DNA from: Paludibacteraceae bacterium
GTDB lineage: Bacteria > Bacteroidota > Bacteroidia > Bacteroidales > Paludibacteraceae
Length of the DNA stretch: 64,000 nucleotides
NCBI GenBank assembly: GCA_017527905.1
Contig: JAFXPK010000023.1
Span: 88,724-152,723, forward strand
Direction of reading: 5' to 3'
Part shown: positions 45,179 to 53,160 of the stretch, one piece after another
How the letters are laid out: every line of letters starts with the position of its first letter
Position numbering within the stretch: the first letter of the stretch is position 1
Notes under the pieces: model-generated
What the model was told of the DNA's origin: nothing
What the model saw: only the letters and a program-made list of their open reading frames with translations
Database searches by the model: none
Position numbers and translations under genes: made by a program

Positions 45179-45196
45179 TGACGACAAAGGTCGTCA
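45179..45196 (+). other. 5'-end hairpin of the small transcript
   Basis: TGACGAC (45179-45185), loop AAAG, GTCGTCA (45190-45196): 7-bp stem beginning at the predicted transcription start. A 5'-terminal hairpin often protects RNA; this role is inferred. Confidence 0.55.
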
Positions 45197-45199
45197 ACT

Positions 45200-45268
45200 A
45201 TGATCGAAAATCATTTCGAAGAGCTACCCAGCTATGTTTTTCATAACCGAGCAACTCCGTTTAAATAA
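45200..45268 (+). CDS. Possible 22-codon leader gene
   Basis: ATG at 45200, 22 residues (MIENHFEELPSYVFHNRATP, then FK), stop TAA at 45266. Sits in the leader between the hairpin and the 36-codon gene. No ribosome-binding sequence and no known relative, so it may be chance. Reported because it lies wholly inside the sigma-54 transcript. Confidence 0.25.
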   Translation: MIENHFEELPSYVFHNRATPFK

Positions 45269-45300
45269 AACAAAATGTTTAACTTTAAATTGGTAGTATT

Positions 45301-45411
45301 ATGAAAGGTAATGAGAAAAAGCCTAAAAAGGTTGAGAAAAAAGCAAAACACATTGCTGCTTATCTGGCAGCTGAGGAGTCAGCGTCTCATATAGATGCTA
45401 AAAAGAAATGA
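45301..45411 (+). CDS. 36-residue lysine-rich small protein
   Basis: Small gene not usually called because of length. 36 residues, starting MKGNEKKPKKVEKKAKHIAA and ending DAKKK; 12 of the residues are Lys, in basic blocks at both ends with a short helix-prone, Ala/Glu-rich centre (HIAAYLAAEESAS). No membrane segment, no Cys. AT-rich leader directly upstream, as usual in Bacteroidetes. It is followed within 5 bp by a terminator and preceded by a sigma-54 promoter about 120 bp upstream, which supports real expression. A nucleic-acid- or protein-binding role would fit the charge but is only a guess. Confidence 0.7.
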   Translation: MKGNEKKPKKVEKKAKHIAAYLAAEESASHIDAKKK

Positions 45412-45415
45412 ACCG

Positions 45416-45450
45416 AAGGGGGTTGCCAAGCAAGGCGATCCCCTTTCTTT
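45416..45450 (+). terminator. Rho-independent terminator of the small gene
   Basis: AAGGGG (45416-45421) pairs with CCCCTT (45440-45445) around an 18-nt loop, followed by TCTTTTTC. Confidence 0.8.
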
Positions 45451-45521
45451 TTCGGGGAACATCCCCCAACATTTTCACATGGATGAGGCAAAAGACGATC
45501 AACCATTTCCGCCTCTGAAAT

Positions 45522-45640
45522 AGTAAATCGGAAATAGTTAAATAGTAAATCCCAAACAGCCCAATTAGCAAATCGCAAACGTCTAAATAGTAAATCGCAA
45601 ACGTCCAAACAGTAAATAGTAAATAGTTAAATAGTAAATA
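45522..45640. repeat. AAATAGTAAATCG tandem-repeat tract
   Basis: Degenerate tandem array of AAATAGTAAAT units, some extended to AAATAGTAAATCGCAAACGTC (two adjoining copies around 45570-45615). A related tract lies at 52409-52440. Noncoding. Confidence 0.7.
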
Positions 45641-45673
45641 ATGCCACGAGGGTCACTGCGTCCCCCGTGGCAT
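45641..45673 (-). terminator. Hairpin after the four-repeat gene
   Basis: ATGCCACG (45641-45648) and CGTGGCAT (45666-45673), perfect 8-bp stem, 27 bp beyond the stop of the gene at 45700. A/T-rich repeat follows on the minus side. Confidence 0.78.
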
Positions 45674-45699
45674 CATCAGAATTATGGAAACATATTAAC

Positions 45700-47610
45700 C
45701 TATCTCGTCACAAAGCCCGACAAATCCTTAGAGAAATCGACATCGAACTCCACGCCATCCACGATGAAGTGATATTTTTTCTTAGATACACCTAGCACAT
45801 TCGTGCTAATATCGAAGATACATAAGCATCTACATCTTTCTCCGCTTTCCGTCGCATTGACGATGATGGTGTCGCCCTGAGCCACCACCTCCGAGCCTTT
45901 GTCTGTGCAGCAGTTGAGCTCCAGACCATAAGATTCGATGAACACTTGACCATCGAAATATTGGTAATACACTAACGTATCCAACGTTTCAGGCCTATTA
46001 GGATAAACTTTTTCCGAAGAAGTCACCGGCATCTCCTCCTCAGACAACTGGTCACGTTGTTTCTTACATTCGCTGCTAAGGTTGAATACACCCCTGATCA
46101 CGTTAAGGATAGCGCCCTCAACGATAGTGTCCCGAGTCAGATCGACGTCGAACTCAATGGTTTCCGATGCACGAGGAATAGAAAAATGATAAACCTTGCG
46201 TCCCAAGTTCTCCACTATCGTGGTGATATTGTATTGGCAAATACATCTGCAAGGGTTGCCAATCTCTACAGGAGTGATGTATACGACACTATCCTCCACT
46301 TTTGTGATGGAACTAGCTTCGATGCAGCAATTAAGAGGCATATCATGCATGTAAACGGTTCCACTACCAGTCTGCGGATCAAAGCGATAGGATACCAGCG
46401 TGTCCACACTGCTTTCCAGTTTCCTAGTCAACTTCTCAAATTTAGGATCGCCCTCTTCCTCCTCGAAAGAGACGCCACAGGTGGAAGGCTTTGGTGTATA
46501 ACCCCTTGGGCTACCATAGAGGATAGCACCACTGACTGCCTCGCCCTCGCCAAAATATTTCGCCTTGATATCCAAAGGAACACCATCCACGACAAAGTGC
46601 AGCAAGCTACCACCATGTCCACGAGGAATTTTCAAGTTCTCCACTCTTGAAGTGACATCATACACGCAGTTGCAATTGCAAGGAGCATTAGACAAATCAA
46701 CCGAGTTCACGAAGATGGTATCATTCCTCACAATCGTCTCAGAACTAATGGAGGCGCAGCAATTGAGTTCCACATCATGGGAAACGAAGAGAATCAGGTT
46801 TTCCAATGGCTCATATCGGTAAGTCAACAACGTGTCGCCATCCTTCCATTCTTTCACATAACCATGGCGTGGACTGTAAGCGTTGGATTCCGTTGAAGCC
46901 TGAGCCTCTTCTTCCAGATCATTATTACTTTTACAAGGACTGTTCTGCATGAAAACACCCCTTGGACCATCAAGGACAACGCCGGACGCACCTTGGGTCA
47001 AATCGATGTCAAACTCTTTTTTATCAAAGCCCGCGATGAAGTGATACTTGCCAGGCTCCACATCCGACAAAAGAATCGTCAAGTCATAAGCGCACATACA
47101 ATCACACATCAAATATACACCCGGATTTTCAGGATCCTCCGTGCGGTATTGTCCAGGGAAGAGAGAGATGGTATCGCCCGAACGCAACATATCCACGAAC
47201 CAATCCGCGCAACAATCACCGCCGTTGTAGAACAGCGTGAGCTTCAAAGTCTTTTCCTTCTCGATATACTGATAAGTAGCTAACGTATCATTCACAAAGA
47301 GCGTTTCCCCTTTCAGCTTACATTCAGACAAAGCGGAAATCGATCCACTAGCTTTCTCACTGTCAAGGAAAGATATTTGACTCACAGCGTCCAAAGAGAA
47401 CCCCTGCTTCAGATACGATGACCGATTGCCCGTTTTAATGTGCACCTGACGGAGAGAATCATTATGGAAGATGGTATCATGCTTGGTAATATCCAGAATG
47501 TACGTTTTGGTCACACCATTCACACTCTCCTTCAAACACAACTTTTGTGATGCCGAAGCACTGACAATATACATCAATACTATCAGGCTAGTAAGTATAT
47601 ATTTTTTCAT
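45700..47610 (-). CDS. Secreted four-repeat cysteine-rich protein
   Basis: 636 residues, signal peptide 1-20 (MKKYILTSLIVLMYIVSASA). After a short N-terminal domain come four copies of a module of about 125 residues: a Y-R/Q-Y strand, LNCCxxxxS (DCCADW in the first), a sVxxxd D-T-I strand, then CxCxCxYD (CDCMCAYDLTI, CNCNCVYDVTS, CRCICQYNITT, CRCLCIFDIST), and PGxYHF...FDVDL. The paired Cys and the C-x-C-x-C triplet are conserved in all copies and may bind metal or form disulfides. The copies are separated by acidic linkers (DLEEEAQAS, EEEEGDPKFE, SEEEMPVTS). No catalytic motif. It is the second gene of an operon with the gene at 47614, 3 bp upstream. Confidence 0.85.
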   Translation of the reverse strand: MKKYILTSLIVLMYIVSASASQKLCLKESVNGVTKTYILDITKHDTIFHNDSLRQVHIKTGNRSSYLKQGFSLDAVSQISFLDSEKASGSISALSECKLKGETLFVNDTLATYQYIEKEKTLKLTLFYNGGDCCADWFVDMLRSGDTISLFPGQYRTEDPENPGVYLMCDCMCAYDLTILLSDVEPGKYHFIAGFDKKEFDIDLTQGASGVVLDGPRGVFMQNSPCKSNNDLEEEAQASTESNAYSPRHGYVKEWKDGDTLLTYRYEPLENLILFVSHDVELNCCASISSETIVRNDTIFVNSVDLSNAPCNCNCVYDVTSRVENLKIPRGHGGSLLHFVVDGVPLDIKAKYFGEGEAVSGAILYGSPRGYTPKPSTCGVSFEEEEGDPKFEKLTRKLESSVDTLVSYRFDPQTGSGTVYMHDMPLNCCIEASSITKVEDSVVYITPVEIGNPCRCICQYNITTIVENLGRKVYHFSIPRASETIEFDVDLTRDTIVEGAILNVIRGVFNLSSECKKQRDQLSEEEMPVTSSEKVYPNRPETLDTLVYYQYFDGQVFIESYGLELNCCTDKGSEVVAQGDTIIVNATESGERCRCLCIFDISTNVLGVSKKKYHFIVDGVEFDVDFSKDLSGFVTR

Positions 47611-47613
47611 AAA

Positions 47614-48084
47614 TTATTCCTTTATAAGTTTAACAGACTGTCCATCGACATTCAAGACATAGACGCCTTTCGCGCCAGGCAGAGTAAAGAGAACGGCTTC
47701 TCCATCTTTCGACACCTTCCGCTCGATGTTTTGTCCTAATATAGAGAACAAACCCACCTGGGAATTCGCGGCAAGACCTTCGACCTGAATATGTTGATTA
47801 TCCAAATAGGTCACACGCACCTCGTTCTCCGCAACAGCAGGTATACCAGAAGGTTCCCCTCCATCAGAGAAGTAATATTTGGCAACTTTCTCGAACTGAT
47901 AAGCGGTAGATGCACTTCCGTTCACAATAAGACTATCATTCCTGTATTGGAAAACCGGAGAGTCCGCCAACACAAAAGACTTTTTAGTGAGATCCTTGAA
48001 TTCAATTGTCACTACTGACGGGTCAGCAAACGCAGCCCCCCACAACCCCATTACGGTCAATAATAATAAACCCTTCTTTTTCAT
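47614..48084 (-). CDS. Small secreted protein with T9SS-like tail
   Basis: 156 residues, signal peptide MKKKGLLLLTVMGLWGAAFA. First half (VVTIEFKDLTKKSFVLADS, YQFEKVAKYYFSD) matches the short N-terminal domain that secreted Bacteroidetes proteins use before a tail. Last 60 residues (VTYLDNQHIQVEGLAANSQV... GVYVLNVDGQSVKLIKE) look like a type A sorting domain. Only 3 bp separate it from the four-repeat gene, so the two form an operon from the promoter at 48224-48254. The N-terminal part of its partner (KHDTIFHNDSLRQV... AVSQISFLDS) is similar in style, hinting at related roles. Confidence 0.8.
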   Translation of the reverse strand: MKKKGLLLLTVMGLWGAAFADPSVVTIEFKDLTKKSFVLADSPVFQYRNDSLIVNGSASTAYQFEKVAKYYFSDGGEPSGIPAVAENEVRVTYLDNQHIQVEGLAANSQVGLFSILGQNIERKVSKDGEAVLFTLPGAKGVYVLNVDGQSVKLIKE

Positions 48085-48405
48085 TGCTTTAATTTTTTAA
48101 TTAATAAATACACTATATGTTCTATAAAACTTTTCTACTAGCATAGTCGCCACCCTTCACCCCCTCAGGAATATACCTGAAACATAATACACCCACGTAT
48201 CAGTAATTTCTCATGCGACTCTTCGAAGATATATATAATATACCACTGGTCAAATTTTTATTAGAAATTCTTTCTTTTCAGCGGTAATTATTTATTATAT
48301 ATCAATTATTCATAGGGACAATAACCTCAAAACAAACAAGCGATTTTCTCCGAACAAATAGGGGGAAGGCCCCATCACTAGTCAGGTCAGGGGAAGGGAC
48401 CGCAC
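48085..48405. other. Intergenic region
   Basis: 321 bp, AT-rich. Contains the perfect promoter for the leftward operon at 48224-48254. The right part (48300-48405), including GGGGGAAGGCCCC, may hold the terminator of the gene ending at 48406. No gene seen. Confidence 0.6.
48224..48254 (-). promoter_or_regulatory. Promoter of four-repeat operon
   Basis: Minus-strand TTTG (48251-48254), exactly 19 nt, TATCTTCG (48224-48231). Leader of about 130 nt. Confidence 0.77.
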
Positions 48406-49089
48406 CTATTTCCCTAAAACGAACGAGGCGAAGACTGAGATGATCGGCAAAGCGGAACCACCGAAATGAGAACGTCCATACGCTTCCAGACATGCCTTAT
48501 CATCCGTACGCAAAAAATCATACGCAGCCTCCAGTCCCAAAGAAAAATGGTCGGTAAAGAACCATCTGGACCCCACATAGACTCCCACGACAGGAGAGAA
48601 TGTATTGGACTCCACCTGATTCCACAACTCAAAATGAGACTTTTCCGAATAGGTTGTGGTTTCCATGAAACTCTCCGCACATATATTCAAACCGCCGCAC
48701 ACACCCGCATATGCGTCAAAATACTTCATGAATTGGAAGTGGAAAGCACTACGAAGCGTCATGGAACTCTGGAACACCTTCACCTCCTGCTTCGTGTTAT
48801 AGAGGCCAAACACATCCTTATAATGGCAAGCCGCAAATTGAATCCCCAAGTCTACCGCACCATTCTTTCCGAACAATTCGCTCGTCACGAATCCGCTAGC
48901 CATACCAGCGGAAGCAGATAACGTAAAGCATGGGATATCCGCAGCCGCGCCAGATGTGAAAGGAGGAACACCCACACCCACGCCAATCGAGGTCTGTCCC
49001 TTCGTGGCGATTTCTATCTCGCTAATAGAAGACGCAAACACATTCCATCCCGCCAAGAGGCCTAATATAATGCACAGAAAATGTCTCAT
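48406..49089 (-). CDS. Small outer-membrane beta-barrel protein, family copy C
   Basis: 227 residues from the ATG at 49089 (MRHFLCIILGLLAGWNVFAS, signal peptide). An in-frame ATG at 49101 would lie only a few bases from the predicted transcription start, so I prefer the inner one. Same family as 40874 and 41545: TSIGVGVGVPPFTSG, GMASGFVTSELFGKNGAVDLG, FHFQFMKYFDAYAGVCGGLNI, GSRWFFTDHFSLGLEAAYDF. More diverged than the tandem pair and 6 kb away. Function unknown. Confidence 0.85.
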   Translation of the reverse strand: MRHFLCIILGLLAGWNVFASSISEIEIATKGQTSIGVGVGVPPFTSGAAADIPCFTLSASAGMASGFVTSELFGKNGAVDLGIQFAACHYKDVFGLYNTKQEVKVFQSSMTLRSAFHFQFMKYFDAYAGVCGGLNICAESFMETTTYSEKSHFELWNQVESNTFSPVVGVYVGSRWFFTDHFSLGLEAAYDFLRTDDKACLEAYGRSHFGGSALPIISVFASFVLGK

Positions 49090-49111
49090 ATCATTACGCA
49101 TAATTTACTAA

Positions 49112-49142
49112 CAAAGATATAAATATATGGAACAATTACAAA
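49112..49142 (-). promoter_or_regulatory. Promoter of outer-membrane copy C
   Basis: Minus-strand TTTG (49139-49142), exactly 19 nt, TATCTTTG (49112-49119): perfect consensus. Confidence 0.85.
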
Positions 49143-49172
49143 AGTCAATACGTTTTTTGTGAAGGCAAACAG

Positions 49173-50009
49173 CTACACGCCCACAAAAAAACCGCAATCC
49201 GCGCACAACGGCTCCACCGCCTCCCCCCTACGGAAGCCATCCAACAATTTTTGCGCCCTATCCGAAGCGATTATATCCGAAAAGCGTTGTTTGAAAACAT
49301 TACCGAGCGCCAAAGCCCCGTTCGCATCAAGGCAGCAGGGCACCACCGTCCCGTCGACCAAGACAGCCACATGGTCCCGCATCCCATAACAGGTCCGTTT
49401 ACGAATCTGCAGTTTCTTCTCGCCCGGCCATGAAAACCGTGCGGCATTCTGGAAGAAAATATGATCGGACAATTTCTTGTTCCGAGCGGAAAAAGCATCC
49501 GACATATCCACTCCCCAAAAATCCGACATATAAGAAACGCACATGCGATTGAAGTAGGAAACCGATTCATCCACCCTATTCCACAAGCGAAGGGAAAAGT
49601 AACTATCCGAAGATTTATCATTCGCAAAAGTAAAAACATCCTGCAAATACGACTGCCACTGAGTTTGAGGAATATTCTCCTCCGCATCATGCAAAGAGAT
49701 GTTGAACTGGCGAATAGAAGAGCGAAGCAACAGGTCACGTCGACGCTGGAGCAACGAACCATTCGTAGTCAGGTTGACATGAAAGCCCTGAGTATGAGCC
49801 TCACGCAGCAAGAGTTCGAGTTGGGGATGCAACAAGGGTTCTCCCAAAACATGCAAATAGATATAATCCGTGTAAGGCTTAATGGAAAAAAGTATCGCCG
49901 AAAAATCTTCCGGCGATACAAATCTTTTTTCCCTATCCGATGGGCAGCAGAAGCTGCAGTTGAAATTACATCGGTTGGTTATTTCGACATAAACTTTCTT
50001 GAAACGCAT
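49173..50009 (-). CDS. Radical SAM protein with SPASM-like C-terminus
   Basis: 278 residues from the ATG at 50009 (MRFKKVYVEITNRCNFNCSF). The [4Fe-4S]-SAM cluster motif is Cys14, 18, 21 (CNFNCSFC). Further signs are GEPLLHPQLE (glycine-rich SAM contact) and TTNGSLL. C-terminal Cys pattern CYGMRDHVAVLVDGTVVPCC ... LCADCGFF is SPASM-like, which binds auxiliary clusters in peptide- or protein-modifying maturases. It starts 5 bp after the stop of an outer-membrane protein gene, so they share an operon; the substrate could be a nearby peptide, but none is evident. An upstream in-frame start within the neighbour is rejected. Confidence 0.88.
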   Translation of the reverse strand: MRFKKVYVEITNRCNFNCSFCCPSDREKRFVSPEDFSAILFSIKPYTDYIYLHVLGEPLLHPQLELLLREAHTQGFHVNLTTNGSLLQRRRDLLLRSSIRQFNISLHDAEENIPQTQWQSYLQDVFTFANDKSSDSYFSLRLWNRVDESVSYFNRMCVSYMSDFWGVDMSDAFSARNKKLSDHIFFQNAARFSWPGEKKLQIRKRTCYGMRDHVAVLVDGTVVPCCLDANGALALGNVFKQRFSDIIASDRAQKLLDGFRRGEAVEPLCADCGFFVGV

Positions 50010-50014
50010 CACGT

Positions 50015-50767
50015 TTATGGGTTGTACTCCAAGATACCCGTGTTGTAAGCACGCTTGATACCCTTCCAATACTGGAACTTATAGCCCACGGTGAAGTTCA
50101 AACCGGTAGTCTTAGAAGTTGTCATACCTTGAGAAAACCCGAGGTTCAGATACAAACCACTCGCCACCTTTTGGAACTCATATCCGATTTTTACGGTAGG
50201 ACCCCAATCGAACTCGTCCAAGATACCGTCAACACCGAACGTTTTACGCTCCTCGTCTCCGACCTTCTTGTCGCTCTTTCCGCAGACACCGCCTGCAAAG
50301 AACACACCCAAACCAGGGGAGAGTTGACCAGGACCGACGTTCATGATATTGTAGTACAACACAACTGGGATTCTAATGAAGCCCGCAGTGTATTTCTCTT
50401 CGATCGTATCACCCACAACTTCACCCAAATATTCTCCCTCTTCACTGTATTGAGGAACAACGACAGGAGAAGTGACAGCAGAACCCTCCAATTGGAAAAG
50501 CACTTCTGGCTGGATCGACCAATGCTTCTCGATGATGATATCCATCAGCGCACCCGCATGGAAACCTGGTCTAACGCTCGCATCACTTATATCAGCCGTC
50601 GCGGAGATCATTTCAGGGGCGACACCATAGTTCGGCATCAACTTACCATTCCACTTCGTCATATTGAAACCGCCTTCCAATCCGAAACGGACCTTAACAT
50701 CCTTCTCCGCAAAAATATTCGACGAGAACAAAAGCAACGTCGCAAGCGCAAAAACTATCTTTTTCAT
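50015..50767 (-). CDS. Outer-membrane beta-barrel protein (PorT-like)
   Basis: 250 residues, signal peptide MKKIVFALATLLLFSSNIFA. The mature protein follows the outer-membrane beta-barrel (OMP_b-brl_2) pattern: VRFGLEGGFNMTKW, RPGFHAGALMDIIIEKHWSIQPEVLF, YTAGFIRIPVVLYYNI, GLGVFFAGGVCG and a C-terminal TTGLNFTVGYKFQYWKG. It is similar in style to PorT/Omp21-type proteins. Upstream of the radical SAM gene in one operon; promoter at 50821-50850. Confidence 0.88.
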   Translation of the reverse strand: MKKIVFALATLLLFSSNIFAEKDVKVRFGLEGGFNMTKWNGKLMPNYGVAPEMISATADISDASVRPGFHAGALMDIIIEKHWSIQPEVLFQLEGSAVTSPVVVPQYSEEGEYLGEVVGDTIEEKYTAGFIRIPVVLYYNIMNVGPGQLSPGLGVFFAGGVCGKSDKKVGDEERKTFGVDGILDEFDWGPTVKIGYEFQKVASGLYLNLGFSQGMTTSKTTGLNFTVGYKFQYWKGIKRAYNTGILEYNP

Positions 50768-50820
50768 GGACTATAACACAATTACTTTTTTACTTCAACA
50801 GAAATTACATCTGAATGCGA

Positions 50821-50850
50821 CAAAGTTATTTAAAAATCGTTAATAACAAA
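50821..50850 (-). promoter_or_regulatory. Promoter of barrel / radical SAM operon
   Basis: Minus-strand TTTG (50847-50850), 18-nt spacer, TAACTTTG (50821-50828). Confidence 0.7.
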
Positions 50851-50953
50851 TAAAAATGATGACGTTTTTTTCACAAATAACGAAAAAACATCCGATTTCC
50901 GCTCCGAAGGATCCATTTTTAGCACTGAACGGAGAGGAAGAACGTCAGAAAAG

Positions 50954-50983
50954 GAGGTGGGGAAAGCGCCCCTTCCCCACCTC
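50954..50983 (-). terminator. Rho-independent terminator of ahcY
   Basis: GAGGTGGGGAA (50954-50964) and TTCCCCACCTC (50973-50983), 11-bp stem; on the minus strand followed by CTTTTCTG. Lies 7 bp past the ahcY stop. Confidence 0.85.
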
Positions 50984-50989
50984 ATTCCA

Positions 50990-52408
50990 TTAATATCTGT
51001 ACATATCCGATTTATATGGACCATCCACAGAGACACCGATATACGCTGCCTGAGCTGGAGTCAATCGGGTCAGTTTAGCACCGATTTTAGAGAGGTGGAG
51101 TCGAGCGACCTCCTCGTCCAATTCCTTCGGCAAGCAATAAACGCCCACCTCATACTTCTTCGTGAACAATTCGATTTGAGCCAGCGTCTGGTTGGTGAAC
51201 GAATTGCTCATCACGAACGAAGGGTGACCCGTGGCACATCCCAGATTGACGAGACGACCCTCCGCCAGCAATATGATCGAATGCCCGTCAGGGAAGAAGA
51301 ACTGGTCTACCTGAGGCTTGATGTTCCTACGTTTGATGCCTGGATACTTTTTCAATTTTTCCACTTGGATCTCGCTGTCGAAATGGCCGATGTTGCATAC
51401 AATGGCCGAATTCTTCATCTTTTCCATATGCTCCACCGTGATGATATCCACGTTACCCGTCGTGGTGACATAGATATCTCCGATAGGGAGAGCGTCCTCG
51501 ACGGTAACCACCTCGTATCCCTCCATAGCGGCCTGCAAAGCGCAGATAGGGTCTATCTCGGTGACGAGCACGCGCGCCCCATAGTAACGCATGGAATGGG
51601 CGCATCCCTTTCCGACATCACCATATCCGCAGACAACGACCACCTTACCGGCCACCATAATATCCGTAGCGCGTTTGATGCCATCCGCCAGCGACTCACG
51701 GCAACCATACAAGTTGTCGAACTTAGACTTTGTGACAGAGTCATTCACGTTGAACGCAGGGATACGGAGCCTACCCTCCTTCTCCATCTGATAGAGGCGG
51801 TGCACACCCGTCGTCGTCTCCTCGGAGACACCCTTTATCGTCGGAAGCATTCTGTTAAAGAACTTATCATCCACCTTACGGATAGCCTTCAACGTGTTAA
51901 GCAATTCAACTTCATCCTCGCTCTCCGCCTTACGGTCCAACACAGAAGGATCATCCTCCCCGTTGGCGCCCAAATGGATCATCAAAGTAGCGTCACCGCC
52001 ATCATCCACTATCATATTCGGACCCAGTCCGTCACCGAAATTCAGTGCTTGCAACGTACACCACCAGTAATCCGCGAGGGTCTCGCCTTTCCAAGCGAAG
52101 ACAGGCACACCAGCCGCCGCAATGGCCGCCGCGGCATGATCCTGCGTGGAGAATATATTACAACTTGCCCAACGCACCTGTGCACCCAACTCGACCAGCG
52201 TCTCTATCAAGACAGCCGTCTGTATGGTCATATGCAAAGATCCGGAGACACGAGCACCTTTCAGAGGTTTTTGCTTACCATATTTTTCACGAAGAGCCAT
52301 CAAACCAGGCATTTCAATCTCAGCCAATTCAATTTCCTTACGACCAAAATCAGCTAAATTAATATCCGCAACCTTATACGGAAGGGATGAGAACAAAGAA
52401 TCACTCAT
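50990..52408 (-). CDS. ahcY: Adenosylhomocysteinase
   Basis: 472 residues, cytoplasmic. Splits S-adenosylhomocysteine to adenosine and homocysteine with bound NAD, keeping methylation going. Visible signatures: [30 protein letters not shown] [47 protein letters not shown], the Rossmann [13 protein letters not shown] and the terminal PYKSDMYRY. Length is standard, including the insert usual for bacterial forms. TATATTTG on the minus strand at 52478-52485 is a probable -7 box. No methionine-cycle neighbour is in the window. Confidence 0.97.
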   Translation of the reverse strand: MSDSLFSSLPYKVADINLADFGRKEIELAEIEMPGLMALREKYGKQKPLKGARVSGSLHMTIQTAVLIETLVELGAQVRWASCNIFSTQDHAAAAIAAAGVPVFAWKGETLADYWWCTLQALNFGDGLGPNMIVDDGGDATLMIHLGANGEDDPSVLDRKAESEDEVELLNTLKAIRKVDDKFFNRMLPTIKGVSEETTTGVHRLYQMEKEGRLRIPAFNVNDSVTKSKFDNLYGCRESLADGIKRATDIMVAGKVVVVCGYGDVGKGCAHSMRYYGARVLVTEIDPICALQAAMEGYEVVTVEDALPIGDIYVTTTGNVDIITVEHMEKMKNSAIVCNIGHFDSEIQVEKLKKYPGIKRRNIKPQVDQFFFPDGHSIILLAEGRLVNLGCATGHPSFVMSNSFTNQTLAQIELFTKKYEVGVYCLPKELDEEVARLHLSKIGAKLTRLTPAQAAYIGVSVDGPYKSDMYRY

Positions 52409-52440
52409 ATTTACTATTTTACGATTTACGATTTACTATT
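52409..52440. repeat. AATAGTAAATCG repeat upstream of ahcY
   Basis: Read on the minus strand it is AAATAGTAAATCGTAAATCG followed by TAAAATAGTAAA, the same unit as the tract at 45522-45640. Lies in the ahcY leader. Confidence 0.6.
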
Positions 52441-52580
52441 TTAATCACACACTAACAATTGAAATGATTGGATGGTACAAATATAGGCAATAAAAAAAAG
52501 CGTAAAAACATCCACCCATGTTTTTCTCACATTTCGGAGAACGTTCTTTCCTTTTTTTAACATTAGCACACACCGCAACC

Positions 52581-52610
52581 GTTGCGAATAGAAAAAAAAC
52601 ATTAACTTTG
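52581..52610 (+). promoter_or_regulatory. Promoter of thioredoxin-rml genes
   Basis: GTTG (52581-52584), 18-nt spacer, TAACTTTG (52603-52610), 52 bp before the thioredoxin ATG. Confidence 0.68.
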
Positions 52611-52662
52611 CAAAACAAAGAGATAGTCAATCAGATAAAAACAAGAAAAAACTATATTCAAA

Positions 52663-53154
52663 ATGGGAACAAAAAATTTTCTACGGACATCGATTCTATG
52701 CCTTATCTTAGGGTTGTCTTCATGTCTGTATGCCGGTGATGGAAATAACAGCGGCAAAAAGGAGAAACAGAAAACAGAGCAGAAGTCATTGGTGAAGCAC
52801 CTGAACCGCGAGGAATTCAAGAAACTGGTCGTTAATGTCGACACAGAAGGATGGAACTACTTGGGGGACAAGCCTTGCGTTCTTGACTTCTATGCCTCTT
52901 GGTGTGGTCCATGCAGGATGATTTCACCTTTCCTCGATGATCTCTCCAAGGAGTTCAAGGATCAAGTATATATATATAAAATCAACATCGACGAAGAGAA
53001 AGATTTGGCAAGATACTTTGGCGCATCCAGCATTCCTTTGCTTGTCTTCATTCCAAAAGAGGGACAACCTCAAGCAAGCAGAGGAGCTCTTCCGAAAGAA
53101 GAGATCAGGAATGCCATCAAAACAGTACTCTTATCAGACAAGAAACAAAAATAA
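52663..53154 (+). CDS. Thioredoxin-fold lipoprotein
   Basis: 163 residues. N-terminal hydrophobic segment with lipobox LSSC (Cys21), so it is probably a periplasm-facing lipoprotein. Charged linker (residues 27-45), then a thioredoxin domain with active site WCGPC at 80-84 and the cis-Pro loop SSIPLLVFIP. The family reduces or isomerises disulfides; here it may supply reducing power in the envelope. Followed after 6 bp by rmlA, so they share a transcript, though function does not obviously connect. Length fits single-domain periplasmic thioredoxins. Confidence 0.92.
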   Translation: MGTKNFLRTSILCLILGLSSCLYAGDGNNSGKKEKQKTEQKSLVKHLNREEFKKLVVNVDTEGWNYLGDKPCVLDFYASWCGPCRMISPFLDDLSKEFKDQVYIYKINIDEEKDLARYFGASSIPLLVFIPKEGQPQASRGALPKEEIRNAIKTVLLSDKKQK

Positions 53155-53160
53155 AGATTA

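Larger units (their letters stand above)
44938..45300. other. Intergenic control region with sigma-54 promoter
   Basis: 363 bp between nadE and the small gene at 45301. Left part (to about 45060) is AT-rich and should hold the nadE promoter, although no exact -7 box is visible. Right part holds upstream repeats, the sigma-54 promoter, a hairpin and a possible 22-codon leader gene, listed separately. Confidence 0.7.

Noticed and set aside
45178..45246. 22-codon open frame starting ATG at 45178
   Set aside because: Its start coincides with the predicted transcription start and it overlaps the hairpin; chance is likelier.
45522..45640. CRISPR array
   Set aside because: Repeat units are short, degenerate, AT-rich and directly adjoining with no unique spacers; no cas gene is nearby.
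52409..52662. SAH/SAM riboswitch upstream of ahcY
   Set aside because: The leader is a low-complexity repeat and a sigma-A box, without any aptamer-like structure.
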